Shown piece after piece: positions 1-9,103 of a DNA stretch of 64,000 nucleotides. The position numbers were made by a program, and so were the translations under genes. Source of the stretch: an uncultured Prevotellaceae bacterium (lineage in GTDB: Bacteria; Bacteroidota; Bacteroidia; Bacteroidales; Bacteroidaceae). How positions within the stretch are numbered: the first letter of the stretch is position 1; every line of letters starts with the position of its first letter. A model generated the notes under the pieces. That model saw nothing but the letters and a program-made list of their open reading frames with translations, did not search any database and was not told where the DNA came from. Where the stretch lies: the NCBI GenBank assembly GCA_900317305.1, contig ONGG01000001.1:186001-250000 (forward strand), given 5' to 3'.

Positions 1-1
1 G

Positions 2-361
2 CGCCGTTGTGGATGGATCGACCTGGTGGCCCTGAGATACTCGATCATGGTGAATGGTGTCACTCAACTCATTATGATGAAGAGCGACGTGCTCGATGGG
101 TTCGACACCATCAAGGCATGTGTGGCCTATAAACAAGACGGAAAGGAAATCGACTATTTCCCATACGATATAGAGAAGGGCATCGAACCTGTATACGTGG
201 AACTGCCAGGCTGGAAGACCGACATGACGAAGATTTGCAGCGAGTCGGAATTCCCGGAGCAATTCAAGCAATATGTGGCTTTCCTGGAACAGCAACTCGA
301 TACGCCTATTAAAATCATCTCGGTTGGCCCCGACCGTGAACAAACCATAGTGAGACAATAA
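2..361 (+). CDS. purA: Adenylosuccinate synthetase, C-terminal part (5' end outside window)
   Basis: The frame is open from base 2 and gives the last 119 residues of PurA, the enzyme that joins aspartate to IMP using GTP in AMP synthesis. The stretch [12 protein letters not shown] followed by [16 protein letters not shown] is characteristic of the C-terminal domain of this family, and the tail with WKTDMT and a final GPDREQTI is also typical. The start lies before the window, so an internal GTG at base 26 is not a real start. The stop is followed after two bases by hisS, so the two are probably co-transcribed. Confidence 0.95.
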   Translation, partial: RRCGWIDLVALRYSIMVNGVTQLIMMKSDVLDGFDTIKACVAYKQDGKEIDYFPYDIEKGIEPVYVELPGWKTDMTKICSESEFPEQFKQYVAFLEQQLDTPIKIISVGPDREQTIVRQ

Positions 362-363
362 TC

Positions 364-1728
364 ATGGTACAAAAACCAAGTATACCCAAAGGCACGCGCG
401 ACTTCACGCCTGCCGAAATGGCCAAGCGCAACTATATCTTCAACACGATCCGTGAGGTGTTCGCCCTCTATGGTTTCCAACAGATTGAGACTCCCGCGCT
501 TGAGCAAATGCAAACCCTGATGGGAAAATATGGTGAGGAAGGCGACAAATTGCTCTTCAAGATCCTTAATTCCGGCGATTATCTGGCCAAAGTGAAACCC
601 GAGGATTTGCAAGACCCACAACTCCTGCCATTGGCAGCCAGAATGTGCGAGAAAGGACTGCGCTACGACCTGACCGTTCCGTTCGCTCGGTTCGTCGTCA
701 TGCATCGCGACCAACTGCAACTGCCTTTCAAGCGCTATCAGATACAACCCGTATGGCGAGCCGACCGTCCTCAGAAAGGCCGCTATAGGGAATTCTATCA
801 ATGCGATGCCGACATCGTAGGCAGCGACTCCTTGCTCAACGAGGTGGAACTGATGCAGATTGTCGACACGGTATTCGCCCGTCTGGGCATCAGGGTGGCC
901 ATCAAAATCAATAACCGTAAAATCCTCAGCGGCATAGCCGAGGTGATAGGCGAGGCCGACAAGATTGTCGACATCACCGTGGCCATTGACAAGTTGGAGA
1001 AAATAGGTATCGACAACGTGAATGCCGAACTGGCTGCCAACGGTGTCGGTAGCGAGGCCATTGAGAAACTTCAGCCTATACTTCGTCTCTCTGGCGGCAA
1101 CAACGAGAAGTTGGACGACATCTCGAAGGTGCTTGCTCAGTCGGAAGTGGGGATGAAGGGCGTGGAGGAAACTCGCGTGATCCTCAACACGCTGGCCAAC
1201 TGCCAACTGGCCAATGTCGTGGAATTCGACCTTACGCTGGCACGTGGACTGAACTATTATACTGGTGCCATTTTTGAGGTAAAGGCGCTCGATACGCCTA
1301 TGGGTAGCATCACAGGCGGTGGACGGTACGACAACCTCACCGGTATCTTTGGCATGCCCGGACTGAGCGGCGTGGGCATCTCTTTTGGAGCAGACAGGAT
1401 TTTCGACGTGCTCAACACGCTCGACCTTTACCCCAAAGACGCCATGGAGACCACGCAACTGCTCTTTGTCAACTTCGGTGAGAAAGAGACTGCCTATTGC
1501 TTGCCAATGGCAGCGAAATGTCGTGAGGCAGGCATCAGGTGCGAGGTGTTCCCCGACAAAGCCAAAATGAAGAAGCAAATGTCGTATGCCAATGCCAAGG
1601 CGATTCCGTTCGTGGCACTGGCTGGTGACAACGAGATGTCAGAAGGGAAAATCACCCTGAAGGACATGAACTCTGGCGAACAGCAAATGGTTGACCCACA
1701 ACAACTCATCCAACTCGTAAGGAAATAG
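364..1728 (+). CDS. hisS: Histidyl-tRNA synthetase
   Basis: A 454-residue class II aminoacyl-tRNA synthetase that charges tRNA-His. Visible landmarks are the N-terminal PKGTRDFTP, motif 2 around [14 protein letters not shown], the histidine-specific [15 protein letters not shown], and motif 3 around [11 protein letters not shown]. The last 100 or so residues form the anticodon-binding domain. Length fits the somewhat longer Bacteroidota HisS. The ATG lies two bases after the purA stop, which suggests one transcript. A long open frame on the opposite strand of this gene is a shadow. Confidence 0.97.
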   Translation: MVQKPSIPKGTRDFTPAEMAKRNYIFNTIREVFALYGFQQIETPALEQMQTLMGKYGEEGDKLLFKILNSGDYLAKVKPEDLQDPQLLPLAARMCEKGLRYDLTVPFARFVVMHRDQLQLPFKRYQIQPVWRADRPQKGRYREFYQCDADIVGSDSLLNEVELMQIVDTVFARLGIRVAIKINNRKILSGIAEVIGEADKIVDITVAIDKLEKIGIDNVNAELAANGVGSEAIEKLQPILRLSGGNNEKLDDISKVLAQSEVGMKGVEETRVILNTLANCQLANVVEFDLTLARGLNYYTGAIFEVKALDTPMGSITGGGRYDNLTGIFGMPGLSGVGISFGADRIFDVLNTLDLYPKDAMETTQLLFVNFGEKETAYCLPMAAKCREAGIRCEVFPDKAKMKKQMSYANAKAIPFVALAGDNEMSEGKITLKDMNSGEQQMVDPQQLIQLVRK

Positions 1729-1756
1729 ACCGCTCATCTTGTAAAAAGCCCCGACT

Positions 1757-2755
1757 ATGAAGCGTTTTCTCGTTATGCTCCTCTCCTTGCTGGTGCTGGT
1801 ATCGCTTACTTCAGGCCGCAAACAAGTCACGGTGTTCATGATAGGCGACTCCACAATGGCCAATAAGTCGTACGACAACTCCAAGCCCGAAAGAGGGTGG
1901 GGGATGGCACTGCAAGGATTCTTCACCGATAATGTCGTGGTCGACAATCATGCCGTGAATGGCAGGTCGTCGAAGAGTTTTATCGATGAGGGCCGATGGC
2001 AGGTGGTGCTCGATAAAATCAAGCCAGGTGATTATGTCATCATTCAGTTTGGCCATAACGATGAGAAGCCGCAGGCCGACCGGCACACCGACCCTGGTTC
2101 CACTTTCGATGCTAACCTGAGAAGGTTTGTGGAGGAAACACGGGCCCGGGGTGGCCATCCCATTCTCATGAATAGCGTGGTGAGACGGAATTTCCAGCAG
2201 GTGTTTCCCCAAAATGATGACGATGAGAAACTGCGCGAGACGGTTTATACCGGAAAGAAGGCAGAGGAGGGCTCGGTGCTGGTAGATACTCATGGCGACT
2301 ACATCATCGCTCCGCGGAATGTGGCTGTAGCTACCGCCACGCCATTCGTTGATGCCAACAAGGTCACTCACGACCTTGAGCAATCGCTCGGTCCAGAGGA
2401 GTCGAAACGCCTTCACATGTGGTTCAAACCCGGTGAGAACCCTTCTCTCCCCAAAGGACGTGAGGACAATACGCATTACAGCGTTTATGGCGCCCATGTG
2501 GTGGCAGGCTTGTTGGTCGACGAGATTGGCAAAGTGGCACCTTCACTGAAGAAGCACATCCGCCATTACGACTATATCGTGGCTGCCGACGGCAAAGGCA
2601 ACTACATGGACTTGCAGCAAGCCGTAGACGATGTTCCTATGGGTAAGAAGACCGTAGTGAGGATTCTCAATGGAGAATGGCGATATCCATCAATTCCAAA
2701 AGGAAAGAGAATCAAGTTCTCTGTCTCAGAGCATGCAAAACTGAAAAAGAGATGA
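1757..2755 (+). CDS. Secreted SGNH acetylesterase (rhamnogalacturonan acetylesterase type, CE12) with a CE8 stub at its C-terminus
   Basis: A 332-residue protein with a signal peptide (about residues 1-20). SGNH esterase blocks are visible: GDSTMAN with nucleophile Ser32, the GHND block, and the DNTHYSVYGA block with the Asp/His pair. This matches CE12 enzymes that remove acetyl groups from rhamnogalacturonan. From about residue 271 (base 2567) the sequence changes to YDYIVAADGKGNYMDLQQAV, which resembles the start of a pectin methylesterase (CE8) domain, but only about 60 of the usual 300 residues are present before the stop. The gene is therefore probably a shortened CE12-CE8 fusion; the CE12 part looks intact. 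It follows hisS by 28 bases and ends at a strong hairpin. Confidence 0.88.
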   Translation: MKRFLVMLLSLLVLVSLTSGRKQVTVFMIGDSTMANKSYDNSKPERGWGMALQGFFTDNVVVDNHAVNGRSSKSFIDEGRWQVVLDKIKPGDYVIIQFGHNDEKPQADRHTDPGSTFDANLRRFVEETRARGGHPILMNSVVRRNFQQVFPQNDDDEKLRETVYTGKKAEEGSVLVDTHGDYIIAPRNVAVATATPFVDANKVTHDLEQSLGPEESKRLHMWFKPGENPSLPKGREDNTHYSVYGAHVVAGLLVDEIGKVAPSLKKHIRHYDYIVAADGKGNYMDLQQAVDDVPMGKKTVVRILNGEWRYPSIPKGKRIKFSVSEHAKLKKR

Positions 2756-2775
2756 ATCTTTAAAGCATATGATAC

Positions 2776-2808
2776 GACGAAGGGCAGCCACTCGGGCTGC
2801 CCTTCGTC
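2776..2808. terminator. Bidirectional hairpin between the acetylesterase and carB
   Basis: A perfect 14-bp stem (2776-2789 with 2795-2808, GACGAAGGGCAGCC on the left arm) around a 5-base loop sits between two convergent genes. There is no long T run on either side, so it may act as a weak intrinsic terminator or a 3' end stabiliser for both transcripts. Confidence 0.75.
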
Positions 2809-2844
2809 ATTATCTGTGTCATTCAGACCTCTTTGAATCGGTCT

Positions 2845-5800
2845 TTATGAGTTATACTCTTGCCAACTCTTGATTTGAATGTCTTTCTCGTCGAGTGAGC
2901 AGAAAGCCATGATGAACGCCTTGGCCAAACGCACGTTGGTCATCAACGGGATATTGTGGTCGATGGCGGCACGACGGATACGGTATCCGTTGGTCAATTC
3001 GCGCTTGGTATGGTTCTTGGGGACATTGATGATCAGACCGAAACGATGTGCGGCTATCATATCCATCACGTTATTCTCGCCTTCCTCGTCGGGCCATGCC
3101 ACGGTCTGGGCCTCTATGCCATTGTCGTTCAAGAACTTGGCTGTACCGGCCGTGCCATAGATGACGAATCCGTTGCGGGAGAGCTGACGGGCAGGCTCAA
3201 GCAGGTCGACCTTGCCTTTCGCACCACCACTGCTCATCAGGATGGCAGCATGGTCGGCTTTGTTGGGCAGGCGGTAACCTGTTGCGATAAGGGCATTGAG
3301 CAAGGCCTCTTCCATCGAGTCGCCCAGGCATCCCACCTCACCAGTCGACGACATGTCCACACCGAGTACTGGATCGGCGTTCTGCAGTCGTGCGAAGGAG
3401 AACTGGCTGGCCTTCACTCCGATGCGGTCGATGTCAAACTCCGATCTGTCGGGACGGTTGTAAGGTACGTCGAGCATAATCTTTGTGGCAGTCTCGATGA
3501 AATTGCGCTTCAGTATCTTCGACACAAACGGGAACGAGCGGGATGCACGCAGGTTGCACTCTATCACCTTCACCTCACGGTTCTTGGCAAGGAATTGGAT
3601 GTTGAACGGACCACTGATGTTAAGTTCCTTGGCTATCTTGCGAGAAATCTTCTTGATCTGTCTGATGGTTGAGAAATAGATATGCTGTGCGGGGAAAACC
3701 ATAGTGGCATCGCCAGAGTGCACACCAGCATATTCGATGTGCTCGCTGATGGCATATTCCACCACCTCGCCTTTGTCGGCCACGGCATCAAACTCAATCT
3801 CCTTGGTGTCTTGCATGAACTGGCTCACAACCACGGGATATTCTTTCGACACCTCGGTGGCTTTTTCCAGGAAGCGATGCAGTTCCTCGTCGTCATAGCA
3901 TACGTTCATGGCAGCACCACTGAGCACATACGATGGCCTTACGAGAACAGGATATCCCACTTCGTTCACAAACTGCTTGATGTCTTCGAACGAGGTCAGT
4001 GCACGCCAGGCTGGTTGGTCGACGCCCAATTTGTCGAGCATGGCCGAGAACTTGTCGCGGTTCTCTGCACGGTCGATGTCGACAGGACTCGTTCCCAGCA
4101 CGGGCACACCGCGGCGGTGCAGTTTCATGGCCAGGTTGTTGGGAATCTGTCCACCCACGCTCACAATCACACCACGGGGCTGTTCCAACTCAATCACGTC
4201 GAGCACACGCTCAAGCGACAGTTCGTCGAAATACAGACGGTCGCACATGTCGTAGTCGGTCGATACGGTCTCTGGATTGTAATTGATCATGATCGACTTG
4301 TATCCCAGTTTGCGGGCGGTGTTGATGGCATTCACCGAGCACCAGTCGAACTCCACGCTCGAACCGATGCGGTAGGCACCACTACCCAAAACCACCACGG
4401 ATTTCTCGTTCTTGTAGTACGGGATGTCGTGAACCGGTGGGGTGTTATAAGTAAAGTAGAGGTAGTTGGTGAGTTCGGGATGCTCGCTGGCCACTGTGTT
4501 GATGCGCTTTACGGCTGGAACGACGCCTCTCGACTGTCTGAACCGTCTCACTTCCAGGTTCTCCTTCTCCATATTGCCGCTCTTTGGCTTCAATACGAAG
4601 CGGGCTATCTGGAAGTCGCTGAAACCGGCGGCCTTCACTTCTTTCAGGAACTCGTCGCTCAGGTCCTCAAGTTTGTTATACTTGAGCAGTTCTTTCTTCA
4701 AGTCTACGATATGTTTGAGGCGCTCGATGAACCACTTGTCGATTTTGGTCAGCTGCTCGATGCGCTCTACGGTGAATCCCTCCTCCAGAGCCTGGGCGAT
4801 GGCGAAGATACGCAGGTCGGTAGGATTCTCCAAAGAGTCGTCTAGGTTCTCAAAGCGTGTGTGGTCGTTGCCCACGAACCCGTGCATGCCCTGACCAATC
4901 ATTCGAAGGCCTTTCTGAATCATCTCCTCAAAGGTGCGGCCGATACTCATGATTTCGCCCACCGACTTCATCGAAGATCCGATCAGACGGCTCACACCGG
5001 CAAATTTGGTAAGGTCCCAACGTGGAATCTTGCAAATCATATAGTCGAGACTTGGTGCCACGTAGGCAGAGTTGGTGGTGCCCATCTCGCCAATCTGGTC
5101 GAGAGTATAGCCCAATGCAATCTTCGCTGCGACAAAGGCCAGAGGATATCCTGTGGCTTTCGAAGCGAGAGCCGAAGAACGTGAGAGTCGGGCATTGATC
5201 TCAATGATACGGTAGTCATTGGTCTCGGCATTGAAGGCAAACTGGATATTGCACTCACCCACAATGTTCAGGTGTTTCACACATTTCACCGAAAGGTCCT
5301 GAAGCATCTTCACTTGTTCGTCGGTCAAGGAGCAGGTAGGAGCCACAACGATCGACTCGCCGGTGTGGATACCCAGTGGGTCGAAGTTCTCCATCGAGGC
5401 CACGGTGAAGCAGCGGTCTTTGGCGTCGCGAATGACCTCGAACTCTATTTCCTTCCATCCCTTCAGACTTTCTTCAACGAGAATCTGGGGAGCAAAGGTG
5501 AATGCGCTCTCAGCCAACTCCACAAATCCTTTCTCATCATTGCAAAGGCCTGAACCAAGACCGCCAAGGGCGTAGGCCGAGCGGATCATGATAGGGAATC
5601 CAATCTCTCGGGCTGCCGCCAAAGCATCATCCATGTTCTCTACTGCATGGCTGACAGGGGTTTTCAGTCCAGCCTCGTCCAGTTTTTTCACAAAACGGTC
5701 GCGGTCTTCTGTGTTCATAATGGCTTCCACGCTGGTACCCAGCACCTGAACTCCATATTCCTTCAAAGTGCCGTTCAAGTAGAGTTCCGTTCCGCAGTTC

Positions 5801-6078
5801 AAGGCTGTCTGTCCACCAAATGCCAATAAAATCCCGTCAGGACGCTCTTTCTTGATGATTTCTGTAACGAAGTGCGTAGTGACGGGTTGAAAATAGACTT
5901 TGTCGGCGATGCCTTCACTGGTCTGGATAGTGGCGATGTTGGGGTTGACTAGGATACTGGAGATTCCTTCTTCGCGTAGCGCTTTCAACGCTTGTGAACC
6001 CGAATAGTCGAATTCTCCGGCCTGTCCAATCTTCAAGGCCCCACTTCCTAACACAATAACCTTTGACAGTTTTTTCAT
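2845..6078 (-). CDS. carB: Carbamoyl-phosphate synthase large chain
   Basis: A 1077-residue protein that makes carbamoyl phosphate from ammonia, bicarbonate and two ATP for pyrimidine and arginine synthesis. It shows the two homologous ATP-grasp halves, each opening with a VLGSGA-I-IG dinucleotide-type loop (near residues 10 and 565), and a C-terminal MGS-type regulatory domain (about residues 940-1060). The start is set at 6078 (MKKLSKVIVLGSG); an upstream in-frame start would add 21 unlikely residues. The small subunit carA is not next to it in this window. It is transcribed alone, with a -7 box about 42 bases upstream. Confidence 0.96.
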   Translation of the reverse strand: MKKLSKVIVLGSGALKIGQAGEFDYSGSQALKALREEGISSILVNPNIATIQTSEGIADKVYFQPVTTHFVTEIIKKERPDGILLAFGGQTALNCGTELYLNGTLKEYGVQVLGTSVEAIMNTEDRDRFVKKLDEAGLKTPVSHAVENMDDALAAAREIGFPIMIRSAYALGGLGSGLCNDEKGFVELAESAFTFAPQILVEESLKGWKEIEFEVIRDAKDRCFTVASMENFDPLGIHTGESIVVAPTCSLTDEQVKMLQDLSVKCVKHLNIVGECNIQFAFNAETNDYRIIEINARLSRSSALASKATGYPLAFVAAKIALGYTLDQIGEMGTTNSAYVAPSLDYMICKIPRWDLTKFAGVSRLIGSSMKSVGEIMSIGRTFEEMIQKGLRMIGQGMHGFVGNDHTRFENLDDSLENPTDLRIFAIAQALEEGFTVERIEQLTKIDKWFIERLKHIVDLKKELLKYNKLEDLSDEFLKEVKAAGFSDFQIARFVLKPKSGNMEKENLEVRRFRQSRGVVPAVKRINTVASEHPELTNYLYFTYNTPPVHDIPYYKNEKSVVVLGSGAYRIGSSVEFDWCSVNAINTARKLGYKSIMINYNPETVSTDYDMCDRLYFDELSLERVLDVIELEQPRGVIVSVGGQIPNNLAMKLHRRGVPVLGTSPVDIDRAENRDKFSAMLDKLGVDQPAWRALTSFEDIKQFVNEVGYPVLVRPSYVLSGAAMNVCYDDEELHRFLEKATEVSKEYPVVVSQFMQDTKEIEFDAVADKGEVVEYAISEHIEYAGVHSGDATMVFPAQHIYFSTIRQIKKISRKIAKELNISGPFNIQFLAKNREVKVIECNLRASRSFPFVSKILKRNFIETATKIMLDVPYNRPDRSEFDIDRIGVKASQFSFARLQNADPVLGVDMSSTGEVGCLGDSMEEALLNALIATGYRLPNKADHAAILMSSGGAKGKVDLLEPARQLSRNGFVIYGTAGTAKFLNDNGIEAQTVAWPDEEGENNVMDMIAAHRFGLIINVPKNHTKRELTNGYRIRRAAIDHNIPLMTNVRLAKAFIMAFCSLDEKDIQIKSWQEYNS

Positions 6079-6119
6079 AACTTTACGATGAATGTTTAAT
6101 GATTGCTTTAAATCGCGTG

Positions 6120-6127
6120 CAAAATTA
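6120..6127 (-). promoter_or_regulatory. carB -7 box
   Basis: On the minus strand the sequence is TAATTTTG, a full match to the Bacteroidota -7 box TAnnTTTG, 41 bases before the carB ATG. No TTTG is present at the usual 19-21 base distance, so the -33 element is weak or absent. Confidence 0.55.
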
Positions 6128-6334
6128 CACAAAAATCCCAATAGAAAAAACAGATTGTCGCTTTTTTATATCTTTTAATATTGAATATCCGTTTTTCTTT
6201 CAAAAAATAGTCAATTTGTAGCATGAAAAACCATAATGTGACATAGATATGATAAAAGAACCCCTAATGTCTAAATAAAAAGAGGTCGAAAAGGAGGGAA
6301 AAGTCGACGAAAGCAAAAATAGCGGTCTGTTTTT

Positions 6335-6366
6335 CTTGTTTGGTAATTTGTTTTTATTTATATTTG
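6335..6366 (+). promoter_or_regulatory. Rubrerythrin promoter
   Basis: CTTG at 6335-6338 (three of four bases of the -33 box) is followed after 20 bases by TATATTTG at 6359-6366, a full -7 box. The ATG is 51 bases downstream. Confidence 0.6.
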
Positions 6367-6417
6367 CAAAAACAATTGAGAATAATATTCACTAACCTTA
6401 CAAAACACCAAACATTT

Positions 6418-6975
6418 ATGAAGAAAAAATTTATTTGCACCGTATGTGGTTACATTCACGAGGGCACAGAGGCTCCTGAGAGATGCCCAATCTGTAAAGC
6501 TCCTGCATCAAAGTTCAATGAGGTCGTAGAGGGCGAGGAACAGCCATTCGCTACCGTTCACGAACTGGGTGCCGCCCGCAAAGAGGGTGCCGACGAGGAG
6601 ATGATCAAAGACTTGCTCAACCATTTCAATGGCGAGTGTGGCGAGGTAGGCATGTATCTGGCCATGAGCCGTCAGGCCGACCGTGAGGGTTATCCCGAGG
6701 TGGCTGAGGCTTTCAAACGCTATGCGTTCGAGGAGGCAGAGCACGCATCCAAATTCGCAGAACTGCTGGGCGACGTGCTTGGCGACACCAAGAGCAACCT
6801 TGAGGCCCGCATAGCAGCAGAGCGTGGTGCCTGTGAAGACAAGTTCCGCATTGCCCGCAATGCCAAGAAGGCCAACATGGATGCCACCCACGACACTGTC
6901 CACGAGATGGCTAAAGACGAGGCTCGTCACTGCGCTGGCTTCGAGGGACTCTACAAGCGCCTTTTTAAGAAATAG
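6418..6975 (+). CDS. Rubrerythrin with N-terminal rubredoxin domain (reverse type)
   Basis: A 185-residue non-haem iron protein used by anaerobes to reduce hydrogen peroxide. The rubredoxin-like iron site comes first (CTVCGY and CPICKAP, Cys7, 10, 23, 26). The ferritin-like four-helix domain follows, with diiron ligands in EEAEHA and DEARHC. The classical order is the opposite, so this is the reverse-rubrerythrin arrangement. The start at 6418 ([11 protein letters not shown]) is preferred to an upstream one because it begins directly at the iron site and lies downstream of the promoter. It probably forms a single-gene unit ended by the next hairpin. Confidence 0.93.
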   Translation: MKKKFICTVCGYIHEGTEAPERCPICKAPASKFNEVVEGEEQPFATVHELGAARKEGADEEMIKDLLNHFNGECGEVGMYLAMSRQADREGYPEVAEAFKRYAFEEAEHASKFAELLGDVLGDTKSNLEARIAAERGACEDKFRIARNAKKANMDATHDTVHEMAKDEARHCAGFEGLYKRLFKK

Positions 6976-7009
6976 TCGATAGCCGTTATCAGCAACTATC
7001 GCTTACATA

Positions 7010-7042
7010 AAAATCCCCGCATCCAACTGATGCGGGGATTTT
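7010..7042. terminator. Bidirectional terminator between rubrerythrin and pgk
   Basis: A 13-bp stem, AAAATCCCCGCAT at 7010-7022 pairing with 7030-7042, around a 7-base loop. The A/T-rich stem base supplies a T stretch in both directions, so it can end both convergent transcripts. Confidence 0.85.
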
Positions 7043-7087
7043 CATGTTTGTTGTTTGATGATTTCTCAAACAGCAGGGATTTCTTGA

Positions 7088-8335
7088 TTAAGCCTCGATG
7101 GCAGCCACACCGGGAAGCACCTTGCCCTCGATAGCCTCGAGCAGAGCGCCACCACCTGTGGAGATGTAGGATACCTGGTCGGCCATGCCAAACTTGTTGA
7201 TGCATGCCACAGAATCACCACCGCCAATCAGCGAGAAGGCGCCATTGGCTGTAGCCTCGGCAATGGCGTCGGCAATAGCCTTGGAACCACCAATGAAGTT
7301 GTCGAACTCAAACACACCGGCAGGACCGTTCCAAAGAATGGTCTTGGCATCCTTGATGGCAGCGGCGAAGGCTTTCCTGGTCTCTGGACCAGCATCCAGT
7401 CCTTCCCAGCCCTCAGGGATATCGTTGGCTGCACATACCTGAGTGTTGGCATCGTTGGCAAAGGCGTCAGCAGCGATACAGTCGGTACCGAGCACGAGGT
7501 TCACGCCATTCTCCTTGGCTTTCTTGATCACGTCGAGAGCCACGTCGAGTTTGTCGTCCTCACAAATGGAGTTGCCAATCTTACCGCCACAAGCCTTGGC
7601 GAAGGTATAGGTCATACCACCACAGAGAATCAGGTTGTCAACCTTTCCGAGCAGGTTCTCAATGATACCAATCTTGGTGGAAACCTTCGAGCCACCCATG
7701 ATAGCGGTGAATGGGCGCTTGATGTTGCCGAGAACGTTGTCAACGGCAGTCACTTCCTTCTCCATCAGGTAACCCAGCATTTTGTGGTCTTTGTCGAAGA
7801 ACTCGTCGATGACGGCGGTTGAGGCGTGCTTGCGGTGAGCAGTACCGAACGCGTCCATCACATAGCAGTCGGCATAGCTGGCCAGAGTCTTTGCAAATTC
7901 CTTCTGGCTGGCTTTCATAGCCTTCTTGGCATCGTCGTAAGCGGGGTCATCCTTCTCGATACCTACGGGCTTGCCTTCCTCTTCAGGATAGAAACGGAGG
8001 TTCTCGAGCAACAGCACTTCACCGGGTTTCAATGCGTCGGCGGCATCCTTGGCTTTAGCACAGTCGGGAGCGAACTTCACCTCTGTGCCGAGAGCAGCTG
8101 CCACAGCGTCGACAATTTGTCCGAGAGAGAACTTCGGGTTTACCTTTCCTTTGGGCTTACCCATATGCGACATGATGATAAGGGCACCACCATCAGCAAG
8201 AATCTTCTTGAGTGTGGGAAGAGCACCACGGATACGGGTGTCGTCAGTGATTTTGCCATTCTCATCCAATGGCACATTGAAGTCTACACGAACGATTGCC
8301 TTTTTGCCGGCAAAGTTGAATTGGTCAATTTTCAT
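7088..8335 (-). CDS. pgk: Phosphoglycerate kinase
   Basis: A 415-residue glycolytic enzyme that transfers phosphate between 1,3-bisphosphoglycerate and ADP. Clear signatures are the N-terminal [29 protein letters not shown], the [10 protein letters not shown] hinge, [11 protein letters not shown], and the nucleotide-binding [13 protein letters not shown] near the C-terminus. Length is normal. The gene has its own -7 box and shares a terminator with rubrerythrin. Confidence 0.97.
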   Translation of the reverse strand: MKIDQFNFAGKKAIVRVDFNVPLDENGKITDDTRIRGALPTLKKILADGGALIIMSHMGKPKGKVNPKFSLGQIVDAVAAALGTEVKFAPDCAKAKDAADALKPGEVLLLENLRFYPEEEGKPVGIEKDDPAYDDAKKAMKASQKEFAKTLASYADCYVMDAFGTAHRKHASTAVIDEFFDKDHKMLGYLMEKEVTAVDNVLGNIKRPFTAIMGGSKVSTKIGIIENLLGKVDNLILCGGMTYTFAKACGGKIGNSICEDDKLDVALDVIKKAKENGVNLVLGTDCIAADAFANDANTQVCAANDIPEGWEGLDAGPETRKAFAAAIKDAKTILWNGPAGVFEFDNFIGGSKAIADAIAEATANGAFSLIGGGDSVACINKFGMADQVSYISTGGGALLEAIEGKVLPGVAAIEA

Positions 8336-8382
8336 AATCTAGATGTTGTTGATATAATTGTTAGAGAATAATTTTCAGCATG

Positions 8383-8390
8383 CAAATTTA
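8383..8390 (-). promoter_or_regulatory. pgk -7 box
   Basis: The minus strand reads TAAATTTG, a full TAnnTTTG match, 47 bases before the pgk start. No clear -33 TTTG is found at the standard distance. Confidence 0.5.
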
Positions 8391-8467
8391 ATAAATTTGT
8401 GACAATCCGCTAGGCTTGAATGGTATTTTTTACGTTTTTTTACCATGATGCAATCAGTATGTCAACT

Positions 8468-9103
8468 CTACTTGGCAAATTGACGGAGTTGATACTTGAT
8501 TTTGACGTTCGCACGCTTCGACATCTCGCCAGGATTGGTGCCCGGCAGGCCCTCAGGAACGTCCTTTCCGCGACGTGAGTAAAAATCCGTCCAATAGGGG
8601 GTAATCCGTCCTTGGGCATCGTGAAACGACATCGTGACAGGCGGGAGAAGACGCTGGCCTGTTTTGTTGACAAAACATTCTGAGACAAGCTCACTGCAAT
8701 ACACCGCCTCGGTGCCGGGCATGAACACGAAATCGTAGGGCCGGCCCAACAATGAGCGAAGACGGGAGAACGTCTGTGCCTTGTCAATACCTTTCCTGAT
8801 CCGTCCCACCAATATATGCTTGTTGCTCCTCACGAATTGCTCATAATCAATCTCCCTCACGCCTTCATATACGGCTTCGATGACTTTCATCTTGCCGTTT
8901 TCCTTTACCAGCACACCCACATGGTCGATCTCATAATTGTCAGCTCCGGAGGTGACTTCGGTAATGGCATTCGGCTGTTGGGCAATCACGAAAAGCAAGT
9001 CAAGATGACACAACTTGCCGGGATTGTCGATGATTTTTTGCGCCATGCCAGCCATGCTCATGAAGAGAATGGCAACGAGAAGTGTCGCACGTCGTGTCGT
9101 CAT
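8468..9103 (-). CDS. Secreted YiiX/YebB-like papain-fold (NlpC/P60-related) cysteine hydrolase
   Basis: A 211-residue protein with a signal peptide (about residues 1-21). It matches the permuted papain-like family related to NlpC/P60: HLDLLFV near the start, the IDHVGVL block with candidate catalytic His61, and EAVYCSELV with candidate nucleophile Cys136. Family members are thought to be amidases or thioesterases at the cell envelope, but the substrate is not known. Its ATG overlaps the stop of the upstream beta-helix gene (ATGA), indicating translational coupling. Confidence 0.8.
   Translation of the reverse strand: MTTRRATLLVAILFMSMAGMAQKIIDNPGKLCHLDLLFVIAQQPNAITEVTSGADNYEIDHVGVLVKENGKMKVIEAVYEGVREIDYEQFVRSNKHILVGRIRKGIDKAQTFSRLRSLLGRPYDFVFMPGTEAVYCSELVSECFVNKTGQRLLPPVTMSFHDAQGRITPYWTDFYSRRGKDVPEGLPGTNPGEMSKRANVKIKYQLRQFAK

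Larger units (their letters stand above)
6079..6417. other. Intergenic region between divergent carB and rubrerythrin
   Basis: This 339-base, very AT-rich stretch holds the two divergent promoters listed separately (carB on the minus strand and rubrerythrin on the plus strand). No open frame in it looks like a gene, and I see no strong hairpin or riboswitch-like structure. Confidence 0.6.

Noticed and set aside
154..1578. 474-codon open frame on the minus strand across hisS
   Set aside because: It lies opposite a complete hisS and its product shows no family features; it is a reverse-frame artefact of codon use.
3682..4845. 387-codon open frame on the plus strand inside carB
   Set aside because: The carB protein is complete on the minus strand; the His- and Val-rich translation is typical of antisense reading.
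2845..6078. carB without carA as a broken operon
   Set aside because: carA may lie outside the window; carB itself is complete, so separation alone is not evidence of loss.
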